This document shows positions 23,865 to 36,649 of a stretch of DNA of 64,000 nucleotides, one piece after another. The position numbers and the translations under genes were made by a program. The DNA lies in the NCBI RefSeq assembly GCF_024323335.1, contig NC_066581.1:456855197-456919196 (forward strand), read 5' to 3'. The first letter of the stretch is position 1. Every line of letters begins with the position of its first letter. The stretch is from Lathyrus oleraceus. Taxonomy: Eukaryota; Streptophyta; Magnoliopsida; Fabales; Fabaceae. Under the pieces are notes generated by a model that ran no database searches, was not told where the DNA came from, and saw only the letters and a list, made by a program, of their open reading frames with translations.

Positions 23865-25315
23865 CTAGAAACAATCGTCCAAAGCTCTCGAGACCGGAAG
23901 ATAAGCTGCACGAAGCCTCTTCACCACTCTCTCATAAGTTACTTCCATATCAGCCTTCTCCTTGGCAATTCGATCATACTTCCTCTTCCAAAACCTGGAT
24001 GACTGAGGAAGAAGAGAAGTAACCACATCATCAGGCTCATCAATAACCTGATGCTCCAGAAATTCTACCACAGCATCCTTATCTCTGAGTTGCTGAAGTA
24101 GTTCCTCTCGCTCACGAACCCAAGCACGCGATCGGTCTTCATCTCTCAACTCCTCTACTCTTTGATTAGGGAGGGTTGAAGGCCCAACCATAACCATAGG
24201 GGTAGGTCTTGGATAGTCATAGGGCATGCGGTACTCAAACGCTCTCCTCCTCACCCAAGAGGTGTAGGGTTCTAAAGCAAAACAGTTCTTCGGACCAAGC
24301 TCTTTCCTTCCCTTCCTATGGATCTTACGCCAGGCGCGGACCATTCCGCCCTTCAAGTTCTGTGGATCTTTACCCTCTTGAAAGAACACACCTTCTAACA
24401 AAATGTTATTAGGTTTATCCTTTAAGGGGAATCCAAGCTGACAGCGAGCCAAAACAGGGTTGTAGTTAATCCCACTACATGTACCAAGAAGAGGCACATT
24501 GGAGAATTCACCACAAGAGTCAATAATCTGCACACCATCATATACACGGTTGTACCAAAAGATATCATCATTAGTGAGAGACATAAGTCTCGTAGACCAC
24601 CGTAGACATCCCTTGTTCTCCTTGAAGGCGAGCGTCTGAGGCAAGTGCGAAATAAACCACTTGTACAACAGAGGCAAACATCACACAATGGTACAGCCAC
24701 CCTTTGCATTCCTCATATGCAAAGAGAAATAAGTGTCACCCAACAGAGTCGGAACGGGATTAAGAGTAGAGAAAATCCTAATAGTGTTCACATCCCCAAA
24801 ATTGTCGATGTTGGGGAATAACACTAGCCCATAGATGAAAAGTACAAATATGGCTTCAAAGGCGTCCTCACTCATGGCCTTCCCAAACAAGGTAGCTTGG
24901 GCGATGAGAAAATCAGATGGGAGACCTTGATTCCACCTTTGGTAGTCATATGAGCACCAATCTCAGATACATCTATATGAAGCATGTTAGCAATCTCTTG
25001 GGAAGAAGGAACCCTCTCCAGGCCACTGAACGGCAACTGATCCAAGATAGGTATACCTACAAGATAGGCATACTCCTCAAGTGTAGGAAAAAGCTGGAAA
25101 TCCGGAAAAGTGAAGCAACGATACAGAGGATCATAGAACTACACCAACACACTCATCAGACCTCCATCCAACTGAGTAGCAAGAATCGACAGAAGCTTCC
25201 CATTGCGAGCTTTGAACTCCAAGGGATCTAATACATAAGATGCCAAACTCCTTAACTCTTTCAAGTCGGTTTGTCCGAAACTGAACTTCTTCGTATTCCT
25301 TCTTTGCTTATCCAT
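23865..25315 (-). pseudogene. Ogre ORF1 (plant-mobile-domain-like), broken, element A
   Basis: Start ATG at 25313-25315 (MDKQRRNTKK), shared in form with the ORF1 starts of B and C. The region GLMSVLV-FYDPLY-CFTF-DFQL-PTLEEYAYLVGIP resembles the plant mobile domain family (tLeEv.yLlGlp pattern). The middle part (KWFISHLP, NDDIFWY, GINYNP, QLGFPL) is conserved with B. The C-terminus is charged and probably coiled coil (REREELLQQL onwards). Breaks: stop at 25139, a one-base frameshift near 24927 and a stop at 24681; the end is at 23865. Extra ORF1 before gag is a hallmark of Ogre; its role in the life cycle is not known to me. The name by domain is from memory, so similarity is the firm part. 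Confidence 0.75.
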
Positions 25316-25538
25316 GTCTGAAAATTTGCAAATAGACCTCTTAAGTTCCTTGAAAAATTTCTCATTGTTGATGATATGGATGAAAATGAATGCATGAATG
25401 CATGGATGCAACCATCACACTCAAGGATCAAGCAAGTCACGCCACACAAAGGTCACGGGATGGATCTAGTCATACTCAATATCAATCATCCATTTTGGTG
25501 GACTATGGTTTACACCTTATCAACACCCAAGTTCCATT

Positions 25539-27300
25539 TGAAATTCTGGCGTAGTCAGAATTCAGATGTTCTACTCCAAGTCATGACATCTGATCCAACA
25601 TTGTAACTAATACAGCAAGACAGTTAACACATTAAAAGCCCTGTACTGACTCACTCTTTCACAGATGTCACGACATCTCCTTCTATGTCACCCTAGAGGG
25701 AATGAACCCCTAGTCCTGTGCATCTGGTATACAAACTCAGCAGAGATCAATCATCGTTCTCACTTCTGTTGTTTTCCTACACATGTAATCTGCACGATGT
25801 CTTAATATTGATCATCTGTTACATTATTCCAGTGTGCTTGCCTTTTACTTGTATTTCCTGAAATAAGGTTGAATACATTAATCTAATTACCACTTATTAG
25901 ATTGCTAACAAATAGGCTATTTGTTAGGTTCATTAATTATAGAGTAGTAGTTGGTTTCCTGGAGTTTAGCTCAGCTGTTGGATTCCTAAAGACTAGCCTG
26001 AGAAAAATGCTAAAATAGAAAAAAAACTAATCATCCTACACTTTAGCACATGCTGTCAGGAATGAATGTCACAACATTCAGTTTGACAGTCAGAACATAT
26101 ACAACATGTTGATTCTGTTATGTTCCTGAAAAATAGACTGTGATAAATTTGTTGTACTGTAGAAGACCAACCAGTCTCTAATTCAGTATCAGCATACATG
26201 AACAACTGTCTAGACATCCAGTTTGACAGCTTCACAATGATCCTTTGGCCAGGTCTGTTTTCCACTTGAAAACCAGACTTAAATATATACTGAACTGAAG
26301 CATACAAGCCAACTTGCCTATTATTCAGTATATGCTGTCAATGATGAATGTCAAGACATTCTGATTAACATTCAACCAGAAAGCTATGCATCAGGTCTGT
26401 TATTTTCTTGGTAGGCAGACTGAAATACAAGCTTAGTTATGGCATACAGGATTATAACATATACAGATGGAAAACAAACACAGGAAATTGTTAACCCAGT
26501 TCAGTCCAACATGACCTACGTCTGGGGGCTACCAAGCCAGGAAGAAGATCCACTATCAGCAGTATTAATTCAGAGTTAAACTCCCCCGTTTACAACTCTT
26601 CACTTAATCCCTACCCAATGCAATCTATACCTAGGAACTCCTAGATAGAAACCTCCAGTTTCCATTCCTATCACTACAAATACAATGTAATGTTAAACCA
26701 ACTTGAACTTGCTTCACAGCTTCATTCAAGAACATAATCACTCTTGCCTACAGGCTTTGAGTTACAAATACTCTCAGCTTTTACCACTGAGAAACACATG
26801 GTAACCTTCCCACAGATTGGGAGGTTTACCTCACACACACCCCTAAATTTTCATTCTATGAGGCTTACAAAAACTAGGTTACAATATGCTATTTATAACC
26901 TAATCACCCAACTGGATTTGGGCCTTCAGAAATCGCAGCAAACTTGTTCTTTGCTGTTACAAATACAGCAGAAAATTTCTGCTACAAACAAGGTCTTCAA
27001 TCCTAGAATCTCTCCATATATAACTCCTTAATTTGAGCCTATATATATTCTGATTGAGTCTTTTAAGACCTCCACATGGGAGTTAGGATATTCACCAAAT
27101 ATCCTTACTAATCCCAGAATATATACTGAATTAATTAATTCAGTTTTCTACACATGTGCGATGTCACAGACATGATGTTGTGACATCGTACATGACATGT
27201 TGGTCCAGATGTTGAACTTCTTCAACCCAACATATTAAAACAACAGAGATGATTACATTATTTGTTTTATAAAATTAATTCCAATCCTAAGGTATTAACA
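25539..27300 (+). repeat. Solo LTR H (1762 bp), Ty1/copia-like?
   Basis: Begins TGAAATTCTGG, ends GGTATTAACA, and is flanked by the 5 bp duplication CCATT (25534-25538 and 27301-27305). Element C keeps the empty site (near 60495). A weak TATA-like CTATTTATAA near 26889 favours plus orientation. It contains several short palindromes of the type GAATGTC-NN-GACATTC (25663, 26064, 26346). No internal domain and no second LTR, so a solo LTR. Family uncertain; the ends remind me of SIRE/Maximus copia elements. Confidence 0.8.
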
Positions 27301-28284
27301 CCATTGATATTGAGGATATACGAGAACGGATCAACCGCGAATCAAGGGTTTGTTGCAAGTCACGGGCATGGAGTCTCGGTTAAGAACCACCCAAAAGGAG
27401 TGTACTATGGTTAAACCTGACAATCATGTTCTAAAGGAGGTCCCCATAGTCATCATCTCATCTTTCGGATATTATCGGATAAAACGACTACTCGTATTCC
27501 AAAAATATTCTCAAGAGAGACTCTTATGAGTGTTGTATCGCGTAACAATCGTATCAAATCTTACACTCGAACGACCTTTGTAACACCCCTTTTTCTACCC
27601 CAAAATACTTAACATATAATCAGAGTAAATAAGCACGCATATAAACAATATCCAGAATATTTGGCACTATGGCCTCTCAAACAGCAATTTCAAATAAACA
27701 TGTTCACAAGTAATAACGTAATACGTATCCAAATCAGATATGAGTTCAATACTACTAATCTACCCCGTGTTACATGACCAGAGCATTGACTCACTACTTA
27801 ATCTCTAAAACAAAGCACCGAAGCTCTCCAGCTAATCTCGAGTGAGCTACCGTCCACTTACTTCAGCAATACTACTCTGAAGTAACTGCACGATGCCATG
27901 TAAAGCAACATTCAAACAGAAGGGTGAGAATTCAAATCATTATGAAGAAGTATAATAAGGCACAATGATTAAATCAACAATGAACGGAATTCATCACACC
28001 TTGTATAACCATGTAAATACTACTAACCAATATTTATTTCACAGGTTTCAAGCATACATCAAAACTCAAGGAGTATAATATTCAAATCCAATATTATATT
28101 CCCAAATATACACACAACTACAACTATCACATAAGCACATATTTTGCCAAATTATGTATCCAAACATCACCAAATTCAATTACCATATCTCATACACACA
28201 CAACAATCACATCAATGCACATATTCAATTATCACATAACTCTAATGTGACTCAATGCAAGACATGTGACTCTATGCATGTGGT

Positions 28285-28560
28285 ACCGCAATGTGAACCC
28301 AACGTTTCACCGCTTTCTGATTCAATATCTAGAATCCAAGCCACTACGTCTATTTCCAATTAAGGATCAACGTCTGCTACGCCTATTTCCAATTAAGGAT
28401 CAACGTCTATGTGTACCCATCGTTCCACCGCTTCCCGATTCAATATCTAGAATCCAAGCCACTACGTTTATTTCCAATTAAGGATCAACATCTGCTACGC
28501 CTATTTCCATTCAAGGATCAACGTCTAATGCCATGTGAACCCACAGTTTCACCGCTTCCA
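28285..28560. repeat. Tandem repeats inside solo LTR G
   Basis: Units with CTACGYCTATTTCCAATTAA and GGATCAACGTCT recur at about 37 bp. A larger block with GAATCCAAGCCACTACG repeats at 28332 and 28450, 118 bp apart. They generate short spurious open frames. Confidence 0.8.
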
Positions 28561-28810
28561 CCATGAAGCCGACCATGCCATGAATGAATGTACAAATACC
28601 AACACATATGCAATTAAGATCATCTCTACCATCTTAACGTTCCACATATCACCATAATTCAACTCTATGAATTATCCACCAATGGTACATATACACATTC
28701 ATAACAATATATCATTCACAAATATAGGCTAATTATCAAATACACACACATAGATTTCATTCCAAATGAATACAACTTTTAAAATCTCAATTTTTCATTT
28801 TGCACAGCAA

Positions 28811-28991
28811 GTAACCGGTTAACGCTCGGAGGGTAACCGGTTAACACAAAACAGAATGCAATTTCCTGCGTAGATTTTTAGCAAGTAACCGGTTAACACT
28901 CAGAGGGTAACCAGTTAACACAAAACAGAATCAACTTCTGGGCAGGTTTTTAGCAAGTAACCGGTTAACGCTCGGAGGGTAACCGGTTAAC
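28811..28991. repeat. Six TAACCGGTTAAC palindromes in solo LTR G
   Basis: The 12 bp palindrome occurs at 28812, 28834, 28886, 28908 (one base changed), 28958 and 28980. These form three pairs, each pair 22 bp apart and the pairs 72-74 bp apart, with GCTCGGAGGG or a close variant between the two members. Confidence 0.9.
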
Positions 28992-30140
28992 GCAAAACAG
29001 AATGCAGAATTTTCTGCGTTTTTCATCGTTGGAGGACTTTCGGACCTCCGATTTCGATTCCGTAAAAAGCCAAACGCTCAGAAAATTATAACTCATAGAA
29101 TACTCTAAGTGTATAAAGTTAATTTATAGTTTTAACACAATTAAATCACCACAAATCACGAATACTCATCAAAACCTAACAATTTCAAACAACCATACAA
29201 AATTAGGGATTTTAACCTAAACATACTTCTACCCATTGACCCAATCATACTAACCCATAATAATAAGGATTCTCCCCCTTACCTCTTCAATTTTCTGGAA
29301 ACCCTAGCTTCTCTCTTGTTCTTCCCCTCTTCTCCTTATTTTTCCTCTTCTCTTTCTCTATTGTCGTCAAATGATCAAATGAATCCTACTTCTTACTCTC
29401 CTCACCTTTTATATACTAGTATTCTATTTGGGCTTAAAGAATGATACCTCTAATTTAATTATTAGGCCCAATAATACCTAGTATTATAATATCTCTATTT
29501 AATTCAAATAAATTAAACCAACACAATCTACACACCAAGTTAATTAATATAATCAATTATTCAATTATATCTCATATCAACTAACTAATTAATTAACAGA
29601 CCAAATCAATTAATATAATCAATTATTATACTACCTAACAACCAATTAATTACTTAACAATCCCAATAAATAAATTAAAATATAATAATAATAATATAAG
29701 AAATAATTACTAAAATTGGGTTGTTACAACCTTCGCACTACGTCCTAAAATAGGCCAAGATGGGCTAGGTAATCTAAGGTCCTTGGCTTCTAAGGTATAT
29801 ATTGGAAAGAGTAATGCCAAACCACGACTACCCGTGTGACATTATTGATCCCAACAAGACCTCCACCAAGTGAATGGGCTTGCAAGTCAACTTACTAAGG
29901 AATAACTCCACACAAGTCAACAAGACTATGTCATTCTCCTATCATAAGTGCACTCGAGTTCGGGTATAAAACTCATTTCACAAGAGACCACCAAGCACAC
30001 AAGCAATTAATATATCAAGCAAATCATACATTACAAACAATACAATCATCCCAAATTTGCACAAAAATATGTCACAAATAAATATAAACATACAATACAA
30101 CAAACAAAAAGTAGGCTAAACCCACTAGGAAAGACCTCCT

Positions 30141-30158
30141 TCCCCAGCAGAGTTGCCA
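30141..30158 (-). other. Primer-binding site of element A
   Basis: On the minus strand TGGCAACTCTGCTGGGGA, starting 6 nt after the LTR end. Compared with element C (TGGCGACTCTGTCGGGGA) it has three changes. Ogre is reported to use a tRNA-Arg primer; the tRNA assignment is from memory. Confidence 0.85.
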
Positions 30159-33084
30159 CTTTTCTGTAGCGGGGTATTCGTTACCTTATGATTTATTGAC
30201 TAAATCAAAAGTAAGCATACAATTCGAGTCGCCACCGCACTTCTATTTATCCAAAGGAAAGGTTAGAAAGCGAACAAAAACCAAGTAAGAAGTTTTATCA
30301 AATCAAAAACTAATAAAAATGTCAAAGATCTGGGTAAGGGGGTTGGTTATGCAATGGGAAGGTTTTAAGCACCCAAAACATCCTTAGTACTCTAAGGGAG
30401 CCCTTTTTGCAAGTGTGTATTGTAGGTTGGTATTTGTGAAAATATTTGTCCAAACAAGATTAGGGAGATGAGAAAAGAATATACATATTTACAATTTTGT
30501 TGTTTGAATGGATGAACCCATTGCATACGTACCATCACAAAGGTAGGATCAAAACCTCGTAGTTCGGGGTAAAAATCTCAAAAGATTGGTGAATTGATTT
30601 GATCAAAAGCCTTAAGGTCTTTTGTTATCAAAGGGAGAAAACTCAATCTAAACCAACAATCCACCATGTGAGGAGACCTTCAACACACTAGTGAGGGATC
30701 CACCCTATAATAAGTATGGAAGACTTATAGTCCAATCACTAAGGATAAGGTGAAGTTTACATCAACCACTATGATAACTCAAACCTAATGACTAATGTTT
30801 ATGAAAAAAAGTTTTAACAAAGGTGGCCATTGGAACCACAAAAACAACTTGAGTGAGTTGTATTTACAAGTTAGAAGTATTCACAAAATGAGGTCAAAGT
30901 TGGCTTAAGGTTCATTCATGATGAGTATTAATGAAAAGAGTTTGAAAAATCAAAGGCATAAGGCCTAGGTTTCTAATTTGAAAACAATGTCAATGTTTGC
31001 ACAAAATGAGTTTGGCTTGGGTTAGAGTGGAGAGAAGAAGAGAAGGGCTAGACCTAAACATGCAAAGATAAGAGAAGAGATAAAACCCTTGGAGTTCCCT
31101 TTCTTGAGATCATAAAGATGATTCAAGATGCTCCTTTCCTTTGGAGTTAGCAATTCAACTCAAGCAATCAAAACAAATATTATATTCAAGCTCCTAGGAT
31201 CTCCATTTGACTTGTCTCTCTTAACTTGGTTATTCATGACAATGGTCCTTCTTACTATCTCAAGTTTGGAATCCCTATCACACAAGAACAAACAATAAAA
31301 AAGGTTCACAACACAATAAGAGAAATGGACAAAGAATGAGTTTAGATTATGGGTCCATTGAAGTCAACTTTTAAGATTTAGCATTCTAAAGGCATGAGGC
31401 CTAGTTTCTCTTCAACAAGTTTAACATTCTAAAGGCATGAGGCCTAGTTTCTCTTGAACTCCTTTAAGCATAGGTAAGGTCCTAATTCTAAGTCCTTTCT
31501 CCTTTTTGCATTGGGTTCACACAAACAAAGACAAAACAAACACAAAGCAACAATATATTTATATACAATAATGAGCTCAAATGAGCAAAGGAAAATGACA
31601 TAAACATAAAATATGTGCTCAAGTGAGCAAAGGGAAAAGCAATATGAATAAATGAGCAAGAAACTAAATTGCATTAAAGTAAATTGCAAGAATTAAATGC
31701 TTGAATTAAAGTTAGTAGTTAATGGTTAATGTTAGTGTGTCATAAGATAATTTAGCGCTATGTTAAGCAATCGTAAGTGGACTAATGTAGTAGTCACACC
31801 TATCTGAGGCCGGTCAATAAAACTATAGGCAAATAAACACAAGTTAGAGATCATGACTAGTAAGCCAAGTTCCTATAACTTGCCATGCCAAAAGAAAAGA
31901 AGGAAAGCCTTGTATGGATTTTAGGTTTTTTGCTTGACCAAGAAGCAACCTATCTTGGACACAAAGCAACTCACTTGATCTTTGATCAAGTTGAGTTTGA
32001 TTTGGATCAAAGAATGTTAAGCCTCTCATATGTCAAGACTAACCACAAATCATTAACTCATTGGCTAAAAGAAGAAGAAGAAGAAAAGAGAGGAAGATGA
32101 AATGAACAAAATGAGAATTCAAATGACATAATCAAAACACAATGATCAAATGTGAATGAAATCCTTATCAACCAATGTAAAACAGAAGAGAAATGAAGTT
32201 TAGAGGTCAACAAAGTCAAACATATTTTTTTGGTATTTTTTTTTTGGAATTAAAATAATACAAAATTAAAATGATTAAAATATGGTCACACCTCAAATTC
32301 AATTCAAATCAACTTAGACAAGTCCAATTGAATCATCATAGGTCTAACATGGCCAAACATGGTTTGACAAATTTTCTCAACATTTTTTGAAAACAGAAAT
32401 TATTTTAAAATCAATTAAAAGCAATAAAATATAACACAAATGAATTAAAATCTCAAATAAATCTCAAATCAATTAAGAAATTGAAGAGAATATTTTCATA
32501 GACTTATCATGATCCATATGTGTTAAGAAAATATTTTTGGAATTTTTGGATATCAAAAAGTATTTAAAATGAATTAAAAACTATTAAAAACAAAATAATT
32601 CACAAAAAATATTAAATGGAATCACAAAAATAATTAAAAATCAGATTATGAAACTAGATTTTTCAAGAAAATTTTTAGTGTTGGTATCATATTTTTGTGA
32701 TTCCAAATAAAATAGTCATGAATTTTTGAAATAAAAAGGAATAAAAGAAGTTAAAACTGAAATTGGAAAATGCCAAAAATCCACGGCGCTTGGATTAACC
32801 TCATTAATTGACGTGGACAAATCCAAAAGATCAGAAGCGCTGGCATACCATAGTCATGAGTCAAGCGCGCCACAAACTGAATTAAAAAAAGTCAATAGAA
32901 TGCATGGCCAAGATTAGATCGTGTGAGCCTCATCTAAGGGCACAGACTCATCCACGTGGGGACGGTGGTGGAAACCATCGTCTTCTCCGGTGGACCAACT
33001 AATTTCGGCCACCAGTTGCAGGTTTTTGAACCTTAACCAAAACACACGAGCCAGGTACCAAAATGAAGCTAGGGTGATGTACAT

Positions 33085-34787
33085 TGATGATACTGAATTT
33101 CACTGTATTTTCGACTCCGATTTCACATGCATTTTAGTTGTTTTATTATGATTTTGTTATGTTATTACTATGTTTTTCTTTGTTTTCAGGTTTTCAGTCT
33201 AATCAGAGCCCCGGTCGAGAAAAGGAGTGAAAATAAGCTAAAAAGACTAAAAATCAGCATTTTGCCCATGTGGCTCCCACTGTGGCTGGCACCATGGGTC
33301 CAGCCATGACGTGTCATAGTTCAACTTCTCCTCAACTGCCACGCCTCCCACTATCTCTACTTGGGCCCCACAATTTACCCTAATGGCGGGCGCCATGGTG
33401 TTGTGGCGGGCGCCACAAGAAGAAAGAAGTTTCCCTCCCAAATTCAAACTGAAGGGCATCCTTGTCATTTCTATTATTTTCCTTCCTTATAAATAGATAC
33501 TCGATTTCATTTGTTTCATCATCCAAACTTAGAACAAACTTAGTTGTAATTAGGCATATATTCAATATTGTAAAAGTGGCAATCACTTCACATTGGAGTG
33601 TTGCCACAACTGTGTAATCGAGTCTGTAATCGAGTTTGGAGCACGTTGGAAGGAAGTTAATCCTGTCGCAATTTTCATTTCCGTTTCACACTTTATTCAA
33701 CCCTCCGATTGGAGAAGGTTTTATTGCTTTACCTTTGTCTACTTTACTTTCCCGCACTGTCTTTACTTTATTTATTTTCTCGCACTCGCATTACTTTTAT
33801 TTATTTCCCGCACTCGCACTACTTTCGTTTATTTCTCGCACTCGCACTAATTTTATTTATTTTCCGCACTCACACTACTTTTATTTATTTTCCGCACTCG
33901 CACTAATTTCATTTATTTCTCGCACTCGCACTACTTTCTTTTATTTTTCGCACTCACACTACTTTTATTTACTTTCCGCACTCGCACTACTTTTATTTAA
34001 ATTAAAATGCACCTTTACTTTACCATGTCTAGCTAAACCTATAAAGGTTAGAATGTAAGGATCGTAATTGAACCGATAATCCGTGCAATTGTTCATAGAA
34101 ACACTTAAGGGCTATTTTGACTTTCAACTTAAGTTTTCCCGCACTTAATTTCCGTTGGGTAAGATCGAAATCCGTCCAACGTCCTTTTAAACTTAGTTGT
34201 TTTTAGCTATTTCAAAAACAGCGAAAGCGCTTTGTTTAGTTCATTAGGAGTTTTTAACTTAAAAAAAAAGTGATTTTAAAACTATTTTCGGACGCGTTTA
34301 TAAGTTTAGAGTCTGGTTCGTGAGAACCTCTTTTTGTTAAGAAATCCAGGTCAAAATACTTTTCAACTTAGTCAAGATACTATATTTCTTAAAAATAGGT
34401 TTACTACTCTAACGCAATGCGCGCCTTTTTATAAGTGACAATAAGAGGGTTTGATTATGGAGTACAAGTCGGTTCTGAATACGCGAAAGCGACAGTTCCC
34501 ATTCAATTGGTTCTTTTCAAAGTAGGAAACACTGCCCATAAGTAATTCTATTAGCAAGTACTTGGATTATTAATTGATTGTGTGAATTACATTCGAACCT
34601 GTCTTTATTAATTGAATTTTATTTAATACTTTATTTTTCATTGTATACTCTAAAAAACCCCTATTTCGATCACCTTAGATAAACACTGTAACAATAGATA
34701 ACGATAGATTGACACTTGGTCTCTGTGGATTCAACAATCTTTTATATTACTCTGACGCGTTCGTATACTTGCGAAAAGCACGCATCA
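33085..34787 (+). repeat. 5' LTR of Athila element E
   Basis: TGATGATACTG to ACGCATCA, 1703 bp. TATA box TATAAATA at 33488-33495. About nine units of 28 bp (CGCACTCGCACTACTTTTAT type) fill 33753-33999 downstream of the promoter. Repetition without stops gives false open frames of up to 140 codons. Confidence 0.93.
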
Positions 34788-34793
34788 AGTTTT

Positions 34794-34811
34794 TGGCGCC
34801 GTTGCCGGGGA
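34794..34811 (+). other. Primer-binding site of E (tRNA-Asp type)
   Basis: TGGCGCCGTTGCCGGGGA, 6 nt after the LTR. It is complementary to the 3' end of plant tRNA-Asp, the usual primer of Athila. Confidence 0.9.
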
Positions 34812-34976
34812 CCAATTTCGTCAAATTTCGTACCCTGTTGTTATATCGTTTAGACTTAGGTTGTTACCTGCCGGTCAATGCGAAGAACTCACAGCACCGG
34901 AAGCTTAGTATACCCTCTGGTGGAACCTGAACGTTACGCTCGCGCACGTTTATTTTTCCATAGAATTATGAGAGCT

Positions 34977-36649
34977 ATGGCCGAAGATCAAAATCATAGA
35001 CCTCTTACGGATTTCGCCCAACCATCCAACGAAGAACCTAGTTCTAGTATAGTAAACCCAACTATCCCAGCTAATAATTTTGAACTTAAACCCTCCCTGT
35101 TGCAACTAGTGCAACAGAGACAATTCGCAGGTCTCGCTACTGAGAACCCAAACCAACATTTAAAAATCTTTCTCCAATTAGCAGACACTTTTAAAACCAA
35201 TGGAGCTTCTGCTGAGGCAATCCGTTTAAGATTATTCCCTTTCTCCCTCAAAGATAAAGCCCTATCATGGTTAGATTCCCTTCCACCCAATTCCATTACG
35301 ACTTGGGACTACCTTAGAAAGTATTCCTTGCTAGATACTTTCCCCCTAGTAAGACCTCCGTTCTTCGAAACCATATAACAAGATTTACCCAGAACCAGGG
35401 AGAATCGTTGTTCGAAGCTTGGGAGAGATATAAAGAGCTGTTAAGAGCATGCCCACATCATGGCTTAGAAAATTGGTTAATCATTCAGACCTTCTATAAT
35501 GGACTTCACTATAACACTAAGATGACCATCGACGCTGCCGCAGGCGGTGCACTGATGAACAAACCTTACCCTGAAGCTAGTGCCCTCATCGAAGATATGG
35601 CTTAAAACCATCAATCATGGGGAGTTAAACGAGCGACAGTTGAGAAGATGGAAGCCCAAGGAGGAGTGCATGAGTTAAGCTCTATAGACATGATGCAAGC
35701 TAAAATGGATGCATTAGCCCTCAAGGTGGAGCATATGTGCATAAACCCGAATGCTGCAGCTGCAATTTCGTCGGATTGTGAGATATGTGGAACCAAAGGA
35801 CACCAATCTGCAAAATGCAGTCTCTTAAACGAAACCCACTCTGAGCAAGTGAACTACACCCAAGGGAACCCATATTCGAATACCTATAACCCTGGATGGA
35901 GGAATTACCCGAACTTCTCCTATAAGAATAATAACCCTATCCAAAATAATGCACCTCCGAGACAAACAGGTTACTAAGCCCCAAGACCAAATCAACCTAT
36001 GCAACCCGTACCACCAAAGTCGAGCCTTGAGAAAATTATGGAAAATTTTATCACTGCTTAAACCCAACAAAACAAAGAGTTCATGAACCAAAAAATTCAC
36101 GTTAACGAACTGATTACCCAGTTAGGAACCAAGGTTGACCAAATAGTTACTCACACCAAGATGCTTGAAACCCAGATCTCTCAGGTAGCTTTAAACCAAG
36201 CCCCCCAGACCACACCTGGAGGACAGTTCCCTGGACAACCTCAACCGAGTCCGAGAGGGCAAGCCAATGTCGTTACCCTACGAAGTGGGAACGCTTATGA
36301 TGAGCCACCAAACCCAAGATTGAGCGAACCCAAAACTTCTAAGGAATATACCGAACCCACGGACAAAGTAAAGGAACCAGAGGAATCTGAAAAACAGGAA
36401 GGTCAAGAAAAAGGAGAAGAACCTAAAGATAAAAGTTATATACCACCCCCGCCATATAAACCACCGATACCATATCCACAAAGATTCAAATAAACCCAGA
36501 TCAATAACCAATATTAGAAATTTATTAAGGTTATAGAAAAACATCACGTAGAAATCCCTTTCACAGAAGCCATCACCCAAATACCTTCTTATGAAAAGTT
36601 TCTTAAAGACATCCTTACCAACAAACATAGACTCGACGATCCGAAGCCC
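34977..36649 (+). pseudogene. Athila gag, frameshifted with five stops (E)
   Basis: Start ATG at 34977 (MAEDQNHRPL). The capsid-like region includes NFELKPSLLQLVQQ, FAGLATENPNQHLK and LRLFPFSLKDKALSWLDSLPP. A one-base loss in an A run near 35320 shifts the frame, and the FPPSKTSVLRN region continues in another frame. Stops at 35603, 35975, 36059, 36491 and 36515 follow, all in that frame. A canonical CCHC zinc knuckle (CEIC...GHQSAKC) is at 35777-35818, then a Pro/Glu/Lys-rich stretch (PPPPYKPPIPYPQRFK) leading to protease. Each stop is one C-to-T step from a Gln codon. Confidence 0.88.

Larger units (their letters stand above)
27579..29728 (-). repeat. Solo LTR G (2150 bp)
   Basis: Begins TGTAACACCCC, ends TTGTTACA, and is flanked by ACCTT (27574-27578 and 29729-29733). 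C shows the empty site (near 60225). Minus orientation is suggested by a TATA box (TATATAAAA, 29407-29415 on the minus strand) followed by a purine-rich leader. The 30 kb side is very AT-rich. It contains the repeats at 28330-28530 and 28811-28991. The termini look like those of Ty3/gypsy LTRs; the lineage is not identified. Confidence 0.8.
25316..30140 (-). other. Leader of element A between PBS and ORF1, with two solo LTRs
   Basis: Without H and G the leader is about 0.9 kb, in pieces 25316-25538, 27301-27578 and 29729-30140. It matches the leaders of B (54237-55008) and C (59822-60711), including AATAGGCCAAGATGGG and ATCAAGGGTTTGTTGCAAG. No gene is seen in it. Confidence 0.8.

Noticed and set aside
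28285..28560. CRISPR-like array of about 37 bp repeats
   Set aside because: Spacers are themselves repeated and the units sit inside a plant LTR; this is ordinary tandem duplication.
33593..34058. Open frames of 85-140 codons with repeated LSRTRTTF-like peptides, also at 42214-42636
   Set aside because: They read through the 28 bp tandem repeat of the Athila LTR, are open in two frames at once and occur in both LTRs; no start context or protein family supports them.
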